Source: Labia minor (lineage: Eukaryota > Arthropoda > Insecta > Dermaptera > Spongiphoridae). Taken from it: DNA of 64,000 nt. Below, piece after piece: positions 24,663 to 37,493 of the stretch. Location: assembly GCA_963082975.1 (NCBI GenBank), contig OY720347.1:47182655-47246654 (forward strand). Direction: 5' to 3'. Positions within the stretch are counted from its first letter, which is position 1; every line of letters begins with the position of its first letter. The position numbers and the translations under genes were made by a program. The notes under the pieces were generated by a model. That model did no database searches. It had not been told where the DNA came from and saw only the letters and a program-made list of their open reading frames with translations.

Positions 24663-26365
24663 GTTTTATTTATAAATGTGAAATTTGAGTTTCGAAGTTT
24701 AGGCTCCCATTTTGGCGCCATTTTCAAGAGAATTCGTGAAAATATCCCAAAAATAATTTTTCATAATAATAAAATCCAAACATCTACGAGTTTATTAGCT
24801 AAACATAAAACATTTCGATGCTTACATTACAGCCACATGTCCTGTTCATCTTAATCTTCTCGAATGCACATCAAGCTATTCTCTTTGTATGTAATCTTCA
24901 TAAGTCTCTTTTATTTCATCCCTTTTCTATTATCAAATGTTACAAAAAATCCAATTTTGCATTACCTTAAATTTATTTTCCTCCATTAAAATCAGGAACC
25001 ACGCCTCATATATAATATATAATACATATTTAATTATTGCGGTAAAATAATGCTTTTATACATTTTAATTATGATACTCTTCGATTTTAATTTTGTTTAA
25101 ATGATCCATTACCGCACAACAATCATAATATTACAAAATAAAATAAAATAAAAATATTATCTTTAAAATATTAAATTTTTTTATATATATAGACATTTAC
25201 AATGGTATTAATATTAATATAATTAATTCCTTTTTAATTGTCACCAACGAGAATGAATTTTTATTACAAAATGACCATCATTTTTGTTTAATCTGTTTTT
25301 AAGATCCCCACTACTTCTAAAATTAATCAAACTCGATATATTGAATGAAAACACAGATTAACTTGACTTTGAAAAAGAGCTTTCGGTTGAAACACTTGTT
25401 ATTTGTACGCTTGAAAGAACTGTCAGGACCAATACGAAAAGAGAATAAAAACTGCATGAAATCAAACACGGAGGCTGATGTACCCTTTTAATCTATTGTT
25501 TACAATTAATGGCAGTATTTAATGACCAATCAACACTAACGAATAAAAAAAAAAAATAATAACTAGTATATACTAGGCGCAATTCTGAGGTTTTGATTTG
25601 AATTTTTATGTTTACCATTGTTAAAAAAAAATAATTATTTACATTGAATTAGCATGCTATTTTCATTGCCAGATTGTTTTCAAATGTAACTAGAGTAACT
25701 GACGCCAATCTGTTTTATTATTGTCCTCTCAGTCCTTGTTTACATAAATAATGTCCTTAGAAACATATATTATTACATTACGACTAAAATATCTATATAA
25801 CTATATGAGTTTTTTTTTAACTTTATTTATTTATATACTTTATTTTGAAAGTGAAATAAATTTAAATTTATTTCTCTCTCTTAGCTTTCATCTCTCATTA
25901 AGACTAGTTTAAACTAAATTTTATTAATATCAATTAGCATATATCAATACATAATATTATATTGAATCATTTTCATAGCTGATGGTTGATGTTATATTTC
26001 TATAAAATATATTATTTAATTTATACAATTTTATTATATCTATATTTAAAACTTATATATATTTATAAACAAAATTGATTGATTGATTAATTAATAAATA
26101 TCCCAAAGTATAGTAAATCAGTTATTCAAATCTATTAATAGAAAAAATAATTATAATACTTTAGTTATACATAATTATGAAAATTTCAAAAATTCTTTAT
26201 TGATTTTTAATTGCTTAATTGTATACAATTCACAAAGAAATTGTTACATTTTATTTATTTATTTATTTATTATATTAAATATTATCTTAATCGAAGGTAA
26301 TTACTAAAATTTATGATATTTTTAACTACTTAATTTTAAAAGCGAAAAGTTAATTATACAAAATA
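24663..26365. other. AT-rich non-coding stretch
   Basis: No gene is recognised. A (TTTA)n run lies at about 26252-26272. Confidence 0.5.
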
Positions 26366-26545
26366 CTAGCTGCTCAGACCGCATTCGGTTCTGCCCCCCT
26401 GTACCGCCGAAGTGATACATAATATAATATTTGGTTAATATTTGGTTAACAGTAATAGCATAATATTTGGTTACCAGTCTGTATGTAATAGGTTTTCATT
26501 TACTTTATTTCAATTTGTATATTAAAACATTCATTTATTTGGATT
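26366..26545 (-). mobile_element. Helitron-like 3' end (family R3), reverse orientation
   Basis: The reverse complement ends in a GC-rich hairpin-like section followed by AGCAGCTAGT, matching the 3' end at 56965-56970. Agreement continues through GATACATA-TATTTGGTT, GTCTGTATGTAA-AGGTTTTCAT and AAAACATTCATTT. An extra short tandem duplication of AATATTTGGTTA occurs here. The 5' end was not found, so the copy is truncated or decayed. Confidence 0.65.
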
Positions 26546-27238
26546 GCTATTTATGTTTTAATTTTTATAAGTAAATTAATTATATATTTTATTGTATATG
26601 TTATAATTTATAATGGGGGATAATATTCTTTAATCATTTCATTCTGATATTTTATTATCATTGGTTTATTGACTTTTTATTATAATGAAATTTATGGAAA
26701 TCTAGTTATAGACTTGAGCCATTTTGTAAAACTAAAACAAACTTTTTTCTTAACGTTATATAAAATATTATACATATACTACGCATATACAAAAATATAA
26801 AAAAATAATAATTTAAATTAAGATTAATTGATTTATTAGTTTGTTTATGGGGATTTAGATTTAATAAATTTTCCTAGACTATAGTTGTCCTGCTCCTTTA
26901 GAAGAAACTTTTCTAGAAGATTCGAAAATTATTAGCTACAGCAAACACAGTCTCTGTCCAGAGCCACCTCTATTCTCTCCAAACATCCTCAAGTTCTCCT
27001 TTGTACTGTTTTCTTTTGACCGATTGCTTCTCAAATGATTCATCAACTATACCAAATTTAAATAAACTCAAATATTTATTTTTTTAATTTAAATACGATT
27101 TAATTTAAATTTATTCATAAGAATTGGTTTACAGAAATATTGAACACAAAATATTGGCAGACAGACATGGAAAATTCAAAAGTTACCTTTATATATATAA
27201 TATATAGACACCAATATTAATAGATACCAATTTTATTC
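26546..27238. other. AT-rich non-coding stretch
   Basis: Nothing recognisable. A slightly less AT-rich patch at 26935-27040 shows no clear frame. Confidence 0.5.
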
Positions 27239-27246
27239 AATTAAAT

Positions 27247-27397
27247 CATAGGTTCCCAAACTTTTTTGTGTCGTCTTTTTTTAGGACCATATTGAAAATA
27301 TTGTAGAATTCCATCTTCATTTCATGGACCCCCAAATTTTTTATTCGCTGGCGTAGACCCCTTGCAGGGTCCATATAGACCACTTTGGGAACCGTTG
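27247..27397. mobile_element. hAT-type MITE, family H1, short copy
   Basis: CATAGGTTCCCAAAC at the left and TTTGGGAACCGTTG at the right match the ends of the 347-bp element at 3587-3933, in reverse orientation, as do the internal AGCGAATAA and TTTGGGGGTCCA phrases read on the minus strand. The flanks AATTAAAT (27239-27246) and ATTTAAAT (27398-27405) agree at seven of eight positions. It is a deletion derivative less than half the length of the other copy. Confidence 0.75.
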
Positions 27398-27405
27398 ATT
27401 TAAAT

Positions 27406-28354
27406 AAAAAATTAGTAATGATAATTTGAGAGGGTTTGATAAATAATTTAAATTTCATTTCGTCATTAAATTAAAAATCAAATGAATTGATTAAAAATTG
27501 GTTTTCTATGGTCAAATATCCCATATGTATAATTTTTCTACCCAAATTATCTTCTTGTAATATAATAATTAAAAAAATATTTTTATATTATTTTTTCAAA
27601 TAAAAATTTTAAATTAAAAAAATTTATAAGGGTATATTCATACCTTACTATATTGTATAAATACTTCAAAGCACTTATGTGTCTTTATAATTAATACAGG
27701 TATATTATTTAAAGAAGATAGACAATAAAGGGGAAGTCTATTGAAATTTGTTAATCTCAGGGCGCCCACATTTCCTCCATTGTAATTTATATTTTTCATA
27801 CACATTATAATACATATCACGGATAGTTAATTTAATAGTTTGATTTATTGAAGGTTTTATTCATAAAAAATGGAATTTAAATAAATAAATTAAAAAAGAG
27901 AATTTATCATTATAATTTAATGTCAGAATATACATATATATATATATACATTTCGAAGAAAAACAAATTTCATAAAATCAAATGCTAACAATATATACAT
28001 ATTTATTAAATTTATTTTGATACAAGCTCTATTCAGACATTTTAGGTTTATTATTCTTTAAATTTGTATTATTTTAAATAATAGTGAATTATTTTTAAAA
28101 ATTTTGAATTAGAACAAGCTCATAAGTCTTCTAAGTATTAGAACAATTTTTTTTTATAATACTTCAATTTTTATTCATATTTTTAATTTTCTCTAACATT
28201 AGTTTGATTTTATTTCAATTTGTTTTCTTAATTTTTTTTTTTTTTTTTGTATGAAATATTTTATAATATCACAGAAATTTCGTTAAAGTATTGTAATGAG
28301 TACCAATCGTATAGCTTTTCAAATAAATTTTTCTTAAACTACCATATTTTGTAA
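27406..28354. other. AT-rich non-coding stretch
   Basis: Nothing recognisable; a short TA run lies at 27935-27951 and a T run at about 28233-28248. Confidence 0.5.
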
Positions 28355-28620
28355 AGACACCTTGCAGCCTTGGAGGCAACACGCTTATTCAATCTCGTTG
28401 ACCCGGATTCAAATCTTAAGCCTGACAAGAGAATTTATCTCAAGCTGGCGCCAATAGCAACTAGATCTACCTAGACTAAAAATGGGAAGCTACTTGAAAT
28501 AAAAAATAGCGCCTCCGATCAAGATAAAGTTGGAGAGGTTTCGTGTATGGATCACAGAACGCTTTTACCCCGCTTAGGCGGTCAACTTCTTGATAGGTGA
28601 TGTCCTTTTCTAGAATATGT
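28355..28620 (+). repeat. tRNA-derived SINE, copy S2
   Basis: The head contains CCCGGATTCAAATC, a degraded RNA polymerase III B box. The body shares GGAAGCTACTTGAAATAAAAA, TAGCGCCT, GATCAAGATAAAG, CCGCTTAGGCGG and GATGTCCTTTTC with the other copies, giving the longest overall match to the S4 body. Confidence 0.72.
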
Positions 28621-29838
28621 ATTACCCAAGTTTTTTTCATTTTTCGTTGGAGGCATTTTCAATTATACCTTCGGAAAATTTCATTTTTATAACCACATCG
28701 TATGTATATGGGATTTATACACAGATGAGAAATTAAAAAAAAAATTATTCGTGTAATTTCACTTTTAATAATTTAGATTAATCAATAAATGTGTTACTAA
28801 CTCTGACAGAAATCTATCTTTTTTATCAAAAAAAAACCTTAATTTGACTCTTGGATCATTGATTTAGTAAAATTGCTCTTTCCCATTTTTTTATAGGTGG
28901 ATATTCCAATGAAATGATATTATTAATCCAACGCCCCATCCTCTCTCTTATAGAGGATATCAAACAGCTCTAGGCGAAACGCAATACACCCCTTTCCACA
29001 CTTCTCTCCTATCCATCTATCGATACTCGTATATGTTTATTGAGCATGCCTATCAATATTTAATGGAATATTCATCATCATTTCATAGAAATTTATCCTT
29101 TAAGCAATTTTTCTTTTTTTTAAAAAAAAAAAACAATGCATAATTGATCAATTTTCCAAGAGATGATTAAAATTTAATGAATAAATAGCATAGAGAAACT
29201 CGAGATTGAGGATTCGCATTTAGTTTGAAACATTTATGATCTTATTTAGTATGTAGTTAAATTAATTAACCACTTTTTGATTGAATTCATTAATAAAAAT
29301 TTTAAAATGTATATATTTTTATTTTCTAATAATAAATAATATAATATTATCAAGAAAAAGTGTATTTTTGTTGTTATATTTATAGCCTAGATTGGTCATT
29401 AATATAATTAACATCGATGGAAAATTGTTTCAAACTAATAAGAAAATTGATTGATTAAAATTGTAGATTAATTTATTTTACCTGATCATTAACAACAACT
29501 ACAACAATAGATTAAAATAGTATAATAATAACCTTATATATATACCAATAAACCTAAATAAAATTCTCAAATTATTCGTCAATATAAAAATTGTATTATT
29601 CTGTCCACATCAGACTCAATTTGATATAATTGGAAAAATTAAATTTTATTTATTTTTTTAAGAAAGAAAAAAGTATACAAATGCCTATTTAATGAAAAAA
29701 CAGTTTAAAATAGGCTGCTGTTTGCTTTAAATATTAGTCGTATATTATTTTTCCTCTTATGTTTGTTTATTTGTATAAGATTTGTTGTGATAAATTAATT
29801 TGTATGCTTCATCGAATACAATCAAATATATGAATAAG

Positions 29839-29869
<31 letters not shown>

Positions 29870-32333
29870 TTGATTTGATTAATAACTAATTATTTTAAAA
29901 CAAATTTAATTAGAGAGAGAGAGTTATTAATTATATATTTAAATTATTATTTAGTAAATTAATATATTTTTTTAAAAAAATTCAATTAGAAAAAATTGTA
30001 ATATATTTTAGTTTGTAGATGTTAGAATGATATTTATTTTGTCTTTTTAGCTCCTTTTTAATTACATTCAAAAATAATTTAATTCCATAACATATTATAA
30101 TAATTAATGAAATTAATATAGACTACATTTGTCGTATGAGATAATTTATGTGTTCTATATTAAACTTATTAAATTAGAAATTTAAAAAAATGGAAATATT
30201 TCCTAAAAATATAATGAAATTGAAATTATACAAAACTCAAAATTTTAGAAAAGTAACTTTGATTTTTCACAAAAATTAATTAAAAAAAAATAAAATTATT
30301 TTGAAAAAACATTATAACAAATTTATTTGTAATGTAATGTAAAAAGTAAAGTATGTTTATTTAACAAAACATTATTATTTATATTATTTACTAAAAATTA
30401 TTCTACTATATCTTAAAGTTTTTGCTTTAGTCATACCTATCACTTCTTTAAAATCATGTTTATTTTTTAGATTCACGGCACTATCTCGTAAAATCTCCAA
30501 TATTTTCTGTCAAAAATATAACTTATGTATTCATATTTCACTCACATATTAAAAAATAATTAATAATATTCATTATAAAGGCGATAATATTAATATCAAA
30601 ATTTTTTTTGATTTTTCAATAATTGAATATCTTATACGATTATTATATCCATAGCAGTTTGTTTATGGCTGCGGTAAAACTATTCTCGTCCCCCAATATC
30701 ATAAACCATGCCTCACCGTGGTTTTATATATATATATATATTGTGATATTTTTATGAAATATGAATATAAAATATTTATTCTTATTCTCAATCTGTCAAT
30801 GATGTAGATATACTGAATCTTTCTTTTCAAATTGAAGATATATGTGACGCTTTCTACATTTCATTAAAAAATAAAACTGAACTAATTTTCAAAGTAACTT
30901 GTAGAGAAGTAGGCCATTCTTCAAAGATGAGATCTAGGTGTATTTATCACTATTACTTCATTGAACTCATCTTATCTAAAAATGAATTCTTATTTTTTTT
31001 TTATTTCTAATTTTTCTAATTTTCTAATTTACCGATAATGTCGAGCTCCAAATATCATACAAATATAAATTAATTAAAAACAAAAGATAGAGTTAAGGAA
31101 ATGTCATATTATTTTATATAAATTATAAAGTTTTAATTGTGCACATATCAGATCATTTTATCTATTCTATATAATAATATTTTAATAAATTATTAAATTT
31201 AATAAAATTGATAGAATCATGTCATAGAGTATTAACTAGCTTTCACCTCAACTATAATGTGTCTTGCATTTCAAATCAAGAGAAGGTGGAACAAAACCAT
31301 CAATCTATCTTTATTCATCATCAATCAAACGCATTGGAACAGTTATGAAGCCAACTTAAGAATATGAAAAAGTCATTTTAAAAAATTGTATTTTCTATAT
31401 ATATATTTACATACAAACGCAGAAAAATTATTAAACATTTAAATAGTTTTTTAAAAAATAATGTATTAAATTGAATTATTTATAAGTTAATGTGTATTTC
31501 TATTTATTAATAATTTATAATTTATAATTATAATCTATTTTGATTAAATGGAGGTAATTCAGGTATTAATTTTTCGATATATAAAGATAGCTAATTTTCA
31601 TCTCCATTTTCAATACAATTTTTTTATACAAATAAACATAACTAATACTTGTTGGGTTATTTATTAATAAATAATTATTCGGTTACCCTTGGCAAATTCA
31701 ATTATCATATTTTATTAGCTTATTAGTTATTCTACAGAAACCAAAAAAAAATATAATATAATTACCAAATGAAATGAATATATACATATATATCTTTATA
31801 AATATAACCATTTCCCTTTACCCACATTGATCAATATGATAGAATCATTAAATTATATTCATTGGTGAATTTGTATAAGCCCATTCAACTTTTCTAAAAA
31901 AACTACACCAGTCAGTAAATTTTATTACTCTGTAAAACAAATAATACTTTCAAGTATTTAATTTATTTCTCAGCTGGACAGTATATCTTTCTGCATTAAC
32001 GGGTAGACATATATGATAGTTGATTTCATCTCAAAATCCTACCAACGGAGTTAAGGTTGTGGAGAATCTACAGATTAAGCTGGGTTTGGCGACAAAAAGA
32101 CGGTCTCTAAAAGAAAAAAGAAAATTGACAAATCATTGAATCAGAATATATAGGGCATGAACGTATAATATTTTTTTTAGTGTTTCTTTACATTAAAGTT
32201 TGTCATAGAATATTCCTTTTAAGTGAAAGAATACTTAAGCACTTTTCCATTAAAAACAAATAATAACCTTGATTTAAATTAATTATAATTCATTCTAAAT
32301 GTTAAAATGTAATGAATTGGTTTAAATAAAAAA
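28621..32333. other. AT-rich non-coding stretch
   Basis: No gene is recognised. TA microsatellites lie at 29838-29859 and 30727-30741, and a short GA run at 29923-29932. A less AT-rich patch at 28860-29040 and another at 30650-30720 carry no identifiable signal. Confidence 0.5.
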
Positions 32334-32394
32334 TACGAGAATCATTCAATAACTGAAGAGACAAATGGCTATAGCTCAAAAAAGGTTATTTGAT

Positions 32395-32695
32395 TTTCAC
32401 AAAATTCAGGCTATTTTTCAACATAATCACCCCCACAGTTATGCCCTTGTCCCAGCTTTCTTGCTGCTTTCTAATCCCCTTGGCGAAGAATTCTTTCGAT
32501 TTACCCTGAAGCCACTTTTGCACCGCTTCCTTAACTTCCTTATTGTTCGCATATCATTTTCCACTTAGGGTGTCTTTGAGTGGCCCAAATAGGTAAAAAT
32601 CAGATGGCACGAGATCGAGATTGAAGGCAGGATGAGGTAAGACCTCCCAATCCAATTTTTGCAGCTTTTCACGGGTCAGCTTAGGAAGCTGTAAA
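32395..32695 (-). pseudogene. Mariner transposase C-terminal fragment
   Basis: Minus-strand translation gives KLTREKLQKLDWEVLPHP, then DLVPSDFYLFGPLKDTL, then NKEVKEAVQKWLQ, KEFFAKGIRK and SWDKGITVG. This is the standard mariner C-terminal order: a W-E-x-L-P-H-P motif, PSDxxLF containing the third catalytic Asp, and a W-x-K-x-I/V end. The block with the second catalytic Asp (normally DNARPH) is replaced by an inverted copy of the C-terminal region, so the gene is broken. Confidence 0.8.
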
Positions 32696-32745
32696 AAATA
32701 TGGGACAAGTGCATAACTGTGGAGGTAATTATGTTGAAAAATTTA
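32413..32745. repeat. Fold-back: inverted duplication inside the mariner
   Basis: TTTTTCAACATAATCACC...CCACAGTTATGC..TTGTCCCA at 32414-32454 recurs as its reverse complement at 32702-32745, with a few mismatches over about 41 bp. The arms bracket the transposase fragment and include coding sequence for its C-terminus, so part of the gene was copied in inverse orientation. Confidence 0.82.
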
Positions 32746-32967
32746 AGTAAAAAGAAATCTTTTTAAAAAACACACTTTTCTTAAAATTGCACTAAAAAGT
32801 AAAAAATAAAATCACTGTAAAGTGTGTGCGCCCAATAGTGGAAGCAAATGTTTTACGGTGTTATTATAATTTGAGCGCACACACTTTACAGTGATTTTAT
32901 TTTTTACTTTTTAGTGCAATTTTAAGTAAAGTGTGTTTTTTAAAAAGATTTCTTTTTACTTAAATTT
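32739..32967. repeat. Near-perfect 93-bp inverted repeat with 43-nt loop
   Basis: The left arm 32739-32831 and right arm 32875-32967 pair at 92 of 93 positions by eye. The arms begin AAATTTAAGTAAAAAGAAAT and the inner edge is GTGTGTGCGC / GCGCACACAC. The loop is 32832-32874. There is no coding frame. It could be a young palindromic MITE or a rearrangement product. A transcript would fold into a long perfect hairpin. Confidence 0.92.
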
Positions 32968-33330
32968 ATTTTATACTTTTTAGTCGTGTTCAGCGTCTGT
33001 AGAACTGCTATCGCCATCTATGATTGAAATAGTGAACTATTTCATATTCCGCATATAAAAGTTTAGTTAATTAATTACCACTAATAGATAAATAATTCAG
33101 TGGATTTTTCAATTGATTCGTGTATTATTAGCAGGAGCAAGCGCGTATGCAAAATTTCAAGTTGATTGAATGACGGGAAGTTGTTGAAATATCGATTATA
33201 AAATGCCGCGGACAAACAACACACGGACAGCCTGACAGTGTGAGTTAAGTAAAGTGTATTAAAAATAGCCTGAATTTGGTAAGAGTCAGTTATAGTTATT
33301 TGTCTCTTGACTTATTGAATGACCCTCGTA

Positions 33331-34589
33331 TATTTTATTTCCTGATGAATAATCTTAATATTACAATAATTGTTTATGTAAATAACATTTTCTATTGTTA
33401 TCAATAATTTTAGGATTCTGAATTTTTTAAAATTTTATCTGTCTGTATTTGTAGGTGTGCATAACAAAATATTATCTGTTTTTATATTGTTTTAACAATT
33501 TTAGTTATTTTCTCAAAGATCAAATGGACTTAAACAATTGTCAAAGACCTAAATCTCACTGACTTTGACTGAAAATTTTACTTTCAATTTAATTTTGTTT
33601 CATATTTAAATTATACTTTTAAATTTTATTACTTTTAAGTTTATATTCATAAAATAATTTACGCTATATTTTCAATTACATTGTGTCATTAAAATTGTTG
33701 ATTAATATTTTATATTTATACTTATTTAAATTTCAAAATGAACTACTAATTTTTTGAATGTATTATTAATTATGATTATTTATTTATATTAAAATTATTT
33801 GTAAATTATTAATACAAATTTGATAATCATAATCGGATTTGATAATCACAAATTATGATCGCATGTTTTATGTTTTAATGATAGTAGTGTGATAATCTAG
33901 CATCATTTAATAATGAAAAATTTCCAGCAACCCATTCAAATGGTGTCAGTCCCATCATTGTTGTTGAAGACCGAAGCGGAATATCATTTAAACCAATAAA
34001 AGAAAAAAATTAGAGTATAACTTATCCACGATCATTTTCACTTTTTATTGTCTTCGTGTTTTTATTGGAATTAGGTCAAGCAGGGAAAAACGCCGTAAAA
34101 TTCGCAAAATTCTCCTCTTGACATTCGATTAAATTTTATAGGTCGTCATAGGCGATACCTTCGGGAAAAGAGAGCAAGTATCAAAAATTCCCAGCAACCT
34201 CTTGCAATAAGGGCATCTCCCTTTCCTAATAAGTTATATCTAACGATCCTCCGTGCGCTATTTAGAGTTCAAAATAGAGAGGGCTGAATATTTGAGTATC
34301 ATGATTACAAACTTTTGTGCAAACAGGACAAGTCATTTACGAGAAAATCCGGCGACAGTTCGCATTGGGTGAAGTTCTCTCTGTTTATCTTGGAAGTTTG
34401 CACTCTCTTCGACATCATTTTCAAGCCAAGCAAGTTATTCATAATCAGCGAGAAAAATGGATGAAAAAATATTATGATTTTTAAGAAAAATTTAACTAAT
34501 AATAATAATAATAACAGGGAAAACAATTAGAAATTTTACTGTAGAGAAAAGAAATAGTGGTTTAATTATAGATATAATCGAATATGGAA
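33331..34589. other. Non-coding stretch with a less AT-rich segment at 33900-34440
   Basis: From about 33900 to 34440 the base composition is clearly more balanced than the flanks and lacks repeat matches elsewhere in the window, for example near TCGTCATAGGCGATACCTTC and GATCCTCCGTGCGC. No long frame with recognisable protein similarity exists. It is a candidate conserved non-coding or regulatory block within the presumed first intron. The assignment is inference only. Confidence 0.35.
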
Positions 34590-34690
34590 AATAGAAGTAG
34601 GTGGCTCAGGATAGGGACTGCTGGAGGAATTTGGTTTTTACTGTCCTGAATTTTTGAGTAAAAAGGATCTACATAGAGATAGATAGATAA
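34590..34690 (+). mobile_element. Non-LTR retrotransposon 3' end fragment (family L), short copy
   Basis: GTGGCTCAGGATAGGGACTG, GGAGGAATTTGG and a terminal AGATAGATAGATA match the last 100 bp of the copy at 52981-53443, including the GATA-type tail. The 5' part is missing, as expected for 5'-truncated LINE copies. Confidence 0.65.
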
Positions 34691-35654
34691 TATATAATTA
34701 ATATAATTACAATAATAATATAAGTTTCTCCCTTCTGGTGTTTTGAAAAATGTAATTATTAAAAAAATTCCTATGTTTGTTTGTTGTTCTTATTAAAATT
34801 TTAAACACTAACATAAAAAGTACTGATTCTATACTACTAGTTATTGTGGATTCAGACTCGTGATTATCTAAACATATTGCTATGTACAAAGAACTACAAA
34901 TTATACTTAATTCATAAAATAAAAACAAAATTCATATTTTAAAATTTACTTTTTTGGCTTTTAAACATTTTATATATTATTGTTTAACAATTATCATAAA
35001 CTTTTCTCTTTCATTTTTCTAAATAAACAAAAGTTTGTTTCTTAAATCGACTATGACAATGGATTAGGTAACGAATATAACTGACACTTTGACAATAGTT
35101 TAATGAGCAATGACACTTACTAAAGGTTAACCTTTTTCGATACTAAGAATGTTTTCTTTAGAATTTTCTAAGAATTTATTGAACGACCCCATTTCAAGTA
35201 TTATGTACAACAACATTATGATCATTTTATAAGATTTCTTTTGTAAAGTAGTTTTATTATAAATTATTTGTAGGCCAATATAAGTTCATGCGAAAATTGA
35301 ATTAAATATATTTGTCTCTCTTTTACAATTTATTTTTTATATGAAGGGGATTTTGATTCTTCATTCTGAATTCAATCGAATTACCTGGTTAAATGATGTG
35401 CGCTTGTATGTTTCCATCTCAATTTGTACAAAAGTATTTTTCTTGTTATAAGAAGATTACACTCTAAAATTATATCAAATTGAAAAATATATGATATTTT
35501 TTTATAAATATTATCTTGTCTTTAAAAGTTCTATTAACTAAGAATTATATATTAAATTTATATTTCTAACGCTTAGAAAATGTTTTTTTAATAAAAAACT
35601 AATTAGAAAAATTAAGTAATTAGTTATCTATATAAAAAACTTGGTTTTTCTGCA
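34691..35654. other. AT-rich non-coding stretch
   Basis: Nothing recognisable; the frame at 34707-34928 (-) has no visible domain. Confidence 0.5.
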
Positions 35655-35795
35655 TGATATGCCTTAGAGTGGTAGAGGTGATCAATACAACGGATTCTTC
35701 TAAGCTTTTATTTTGATAATCTTGACCAAATTCTGCTAATTTTTATTTCAAGTAGCTTGCAATTTAGATCATTTAAACTGAGTAAACCTCGTTCC
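35655..35795 (-). repeat. tRNA-derived SINE, copy S3 (body only)
   Basis: The reverse complement contains CTAAATTGCAAGCTACTTGA, AATAAAAATTAGC and CCGTTGTATTGATCAC, matching the SINE body in S2, S4 and S5. The tRNA-like head is absent or unrecognisable. Confidence 0.6.
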
Positions 35796-35835
35796 CATAG
35801 ACCCCAAAAAGAGAAAAACTATCACACCTGGGATA

Positions 35836-36340
35836 GGTCGGCAGGTCAATAGGTCAATGATTTTTTGAATTTCAAATGAAATGACAACATCAGCAGACAA
35901 CTATCAACTGACTCATGTCGAAATTTGAACCAGCTGAGTCTTTTATTTTTTGTTTGACATCCATTAATTACAGACAGACTACCTCGTCATTTGAGAAGAA
36001 AATGGAAAAAAGTAAATATCCATGAAAATCCATGATACGATGGGATACGAATTGCTCCCTCGTCCGCCCTATTTACCGGATTCAACCCCGAGTGAATAGT
36101 TCTTGTTTCCAAACCTGAAGAAATGGTTCGGCGAAAAGATATTTGACTCCAACGATCAAATCATCTCACAAATCTATTTTTATGTTTTCCACAAATCTTA
36201 TTTTTTGGAAGGAAAAAAAAATTGGAGAAACGTTGGATGAAAAGTATGAAGCTCAAAGGAGACTACGTAGAAAAATAAAATAATTTTTTATCCCAAAAAC
36301 TGTTTCATTAAAAAGTCACGGATTTATTGATCTGCCCTCG
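35836..36340 (+). mobile_element. Mariner-type transposon, large internal deletion
   Basis: The right end is GATCTGCCCTCG followed by TA (36341-36342). Its inverse aligns without gaps to the left end starting after TA at 35834-35835, at about 18 of 26 positions, including GGCAGGTCAATA versus GGCAGATCAATA. Only the 5' leader (GACAACATCAGCAGACAACT) and the 3' coding third remain in 505 bp; full mariners are about 1.3 kb. Confidence 0.72.
36010..36295 (+). pseudogene. Mariner transposase C-terminal fragment
   Basis: Plus-strand translation gives GYELLPRPPYLPDSTPSE followed by a stop where the catalytic PSD or PCD would continue, then FLFPNLKKWFGEKIF, NDQIISQIYFYV, KSYFLEG and NWRNV. The order LLPxPPYxPD, FLFPxLKK, YFLEG is characteristic of mariner transposases. 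Stop codons are present within the frame, and the third catalytic Asp position reads Glu before the stop. It is non-functional. Confidence 0.78.
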
Positions 36341-36342
36341 TA

Positions 36343-37366
36343 GTTAAACGTGTTGCTCCCAGACTGACGTATTTATACTCAAAAAATCATATTTTTTACA
36401 AACATTTCTTAATTCATTATATAATTTTATTTATTTTTCATAGTTTGAAAATATATTTCTTAATGGGTATAATAAAAAAAAAGCATTTGAATTCCAATCA
36501 GTTGACTCTAATAATTTATCAAGTGATGTTAAAATGGTAAACATTCTTTCAATGACTTGGATTGAACAAAAACATTCGAATTTTTAATAATATATACATA
36601 TTCTACCATTCAATTTAAATATAACTTTATAATTGAATATATAATATTACAATGTACAAGTATTTGGGGTAGAAATTTATTGGGTAACCCATTGATTATA
36701 AATCAAAAAAGTCCCTTTTTTCTGTTACTATAGAAGTATACTTGGATCTTGACTACTGTCTTCTTCCACACACTAAAGTAAATGAATAGAAGATAAATGT
36801 TCAAAAGTTTTTTCTATAACTTTTTATAAAATACTTTTTCTTTACAAAATAAAAACGATGAAGAAAATGAGCTGGATGTCTTTCGAACATATTATTCTCT
36901 ATTCAATACAACAATGATTCTTATTTTTTATTAAAAAAAGAATAATTATTAAATAAATAGCCATTGTTGTATTACATGTCATAGTTTTAAAAAGTGTTTA
37001 TTATTATAATTTTGGTTTATAATGAAGAATATATTGAAAAAACAATTTAAATAAATAAATAATTTAAATTTAAATAAATAAATTTTAAAATTATTTAGAT
37101 ATGTATTTTTATTCAAATTATATTGTGTTATATTCTAGAAAGAATATTATTATTCAAAAAATATTTATCCACTTATTCTTTATAATTTTGATAAAATGAC
37201 TGAAAGGAGAGTTCATTAGTAATTTTAATTAATTTATTAAAATATATTATTAAAACAACAAGAAAAATAAATAAAACAAACATTTTTTTTAAGATTATTT
37301 CATATAGTTAAATTTGAAGATTATTATTTATTTTTGGTCGTTATTCTTTTTCGTTTTATAGTTTTT
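36343..37366. other. AT-rich non-coding stretch
   Basis: Nothing recognisable. Confidence 0.5.
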
Positions 37367-37493
37367 GAAGTGAAACTTCTTTAGCGGCGTCCTGACATTT
37401 GGTTGAGAATGGAGAGTGAATTGAAAAATTGAAATTTCGTAACGCGTTACGAAACGCAAGAGAGAAAAAAGATATAGATATAACGAGTGAGAA

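Larger units (their letters stand above)
32336..33328 (-). mobile_element. Mariner-type transposon, rearranged and defective
   Basis: The ends CGAGAATCATTCAATAACTG and, inverted, CGAGGGTCATTCAATAAGTC form terminal inverted repeats extending into AAGAGACAAAT and AAATTCAGGCTATTTTT. Both ends are flanked by TA (32334-32335 and 33329-33330). The 993-bp interior keeps only the C-terminal transposase region on the minus strand and contains two fold-back structures. The N-terminal coding half is not recognisable. Confidence 0.82.
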
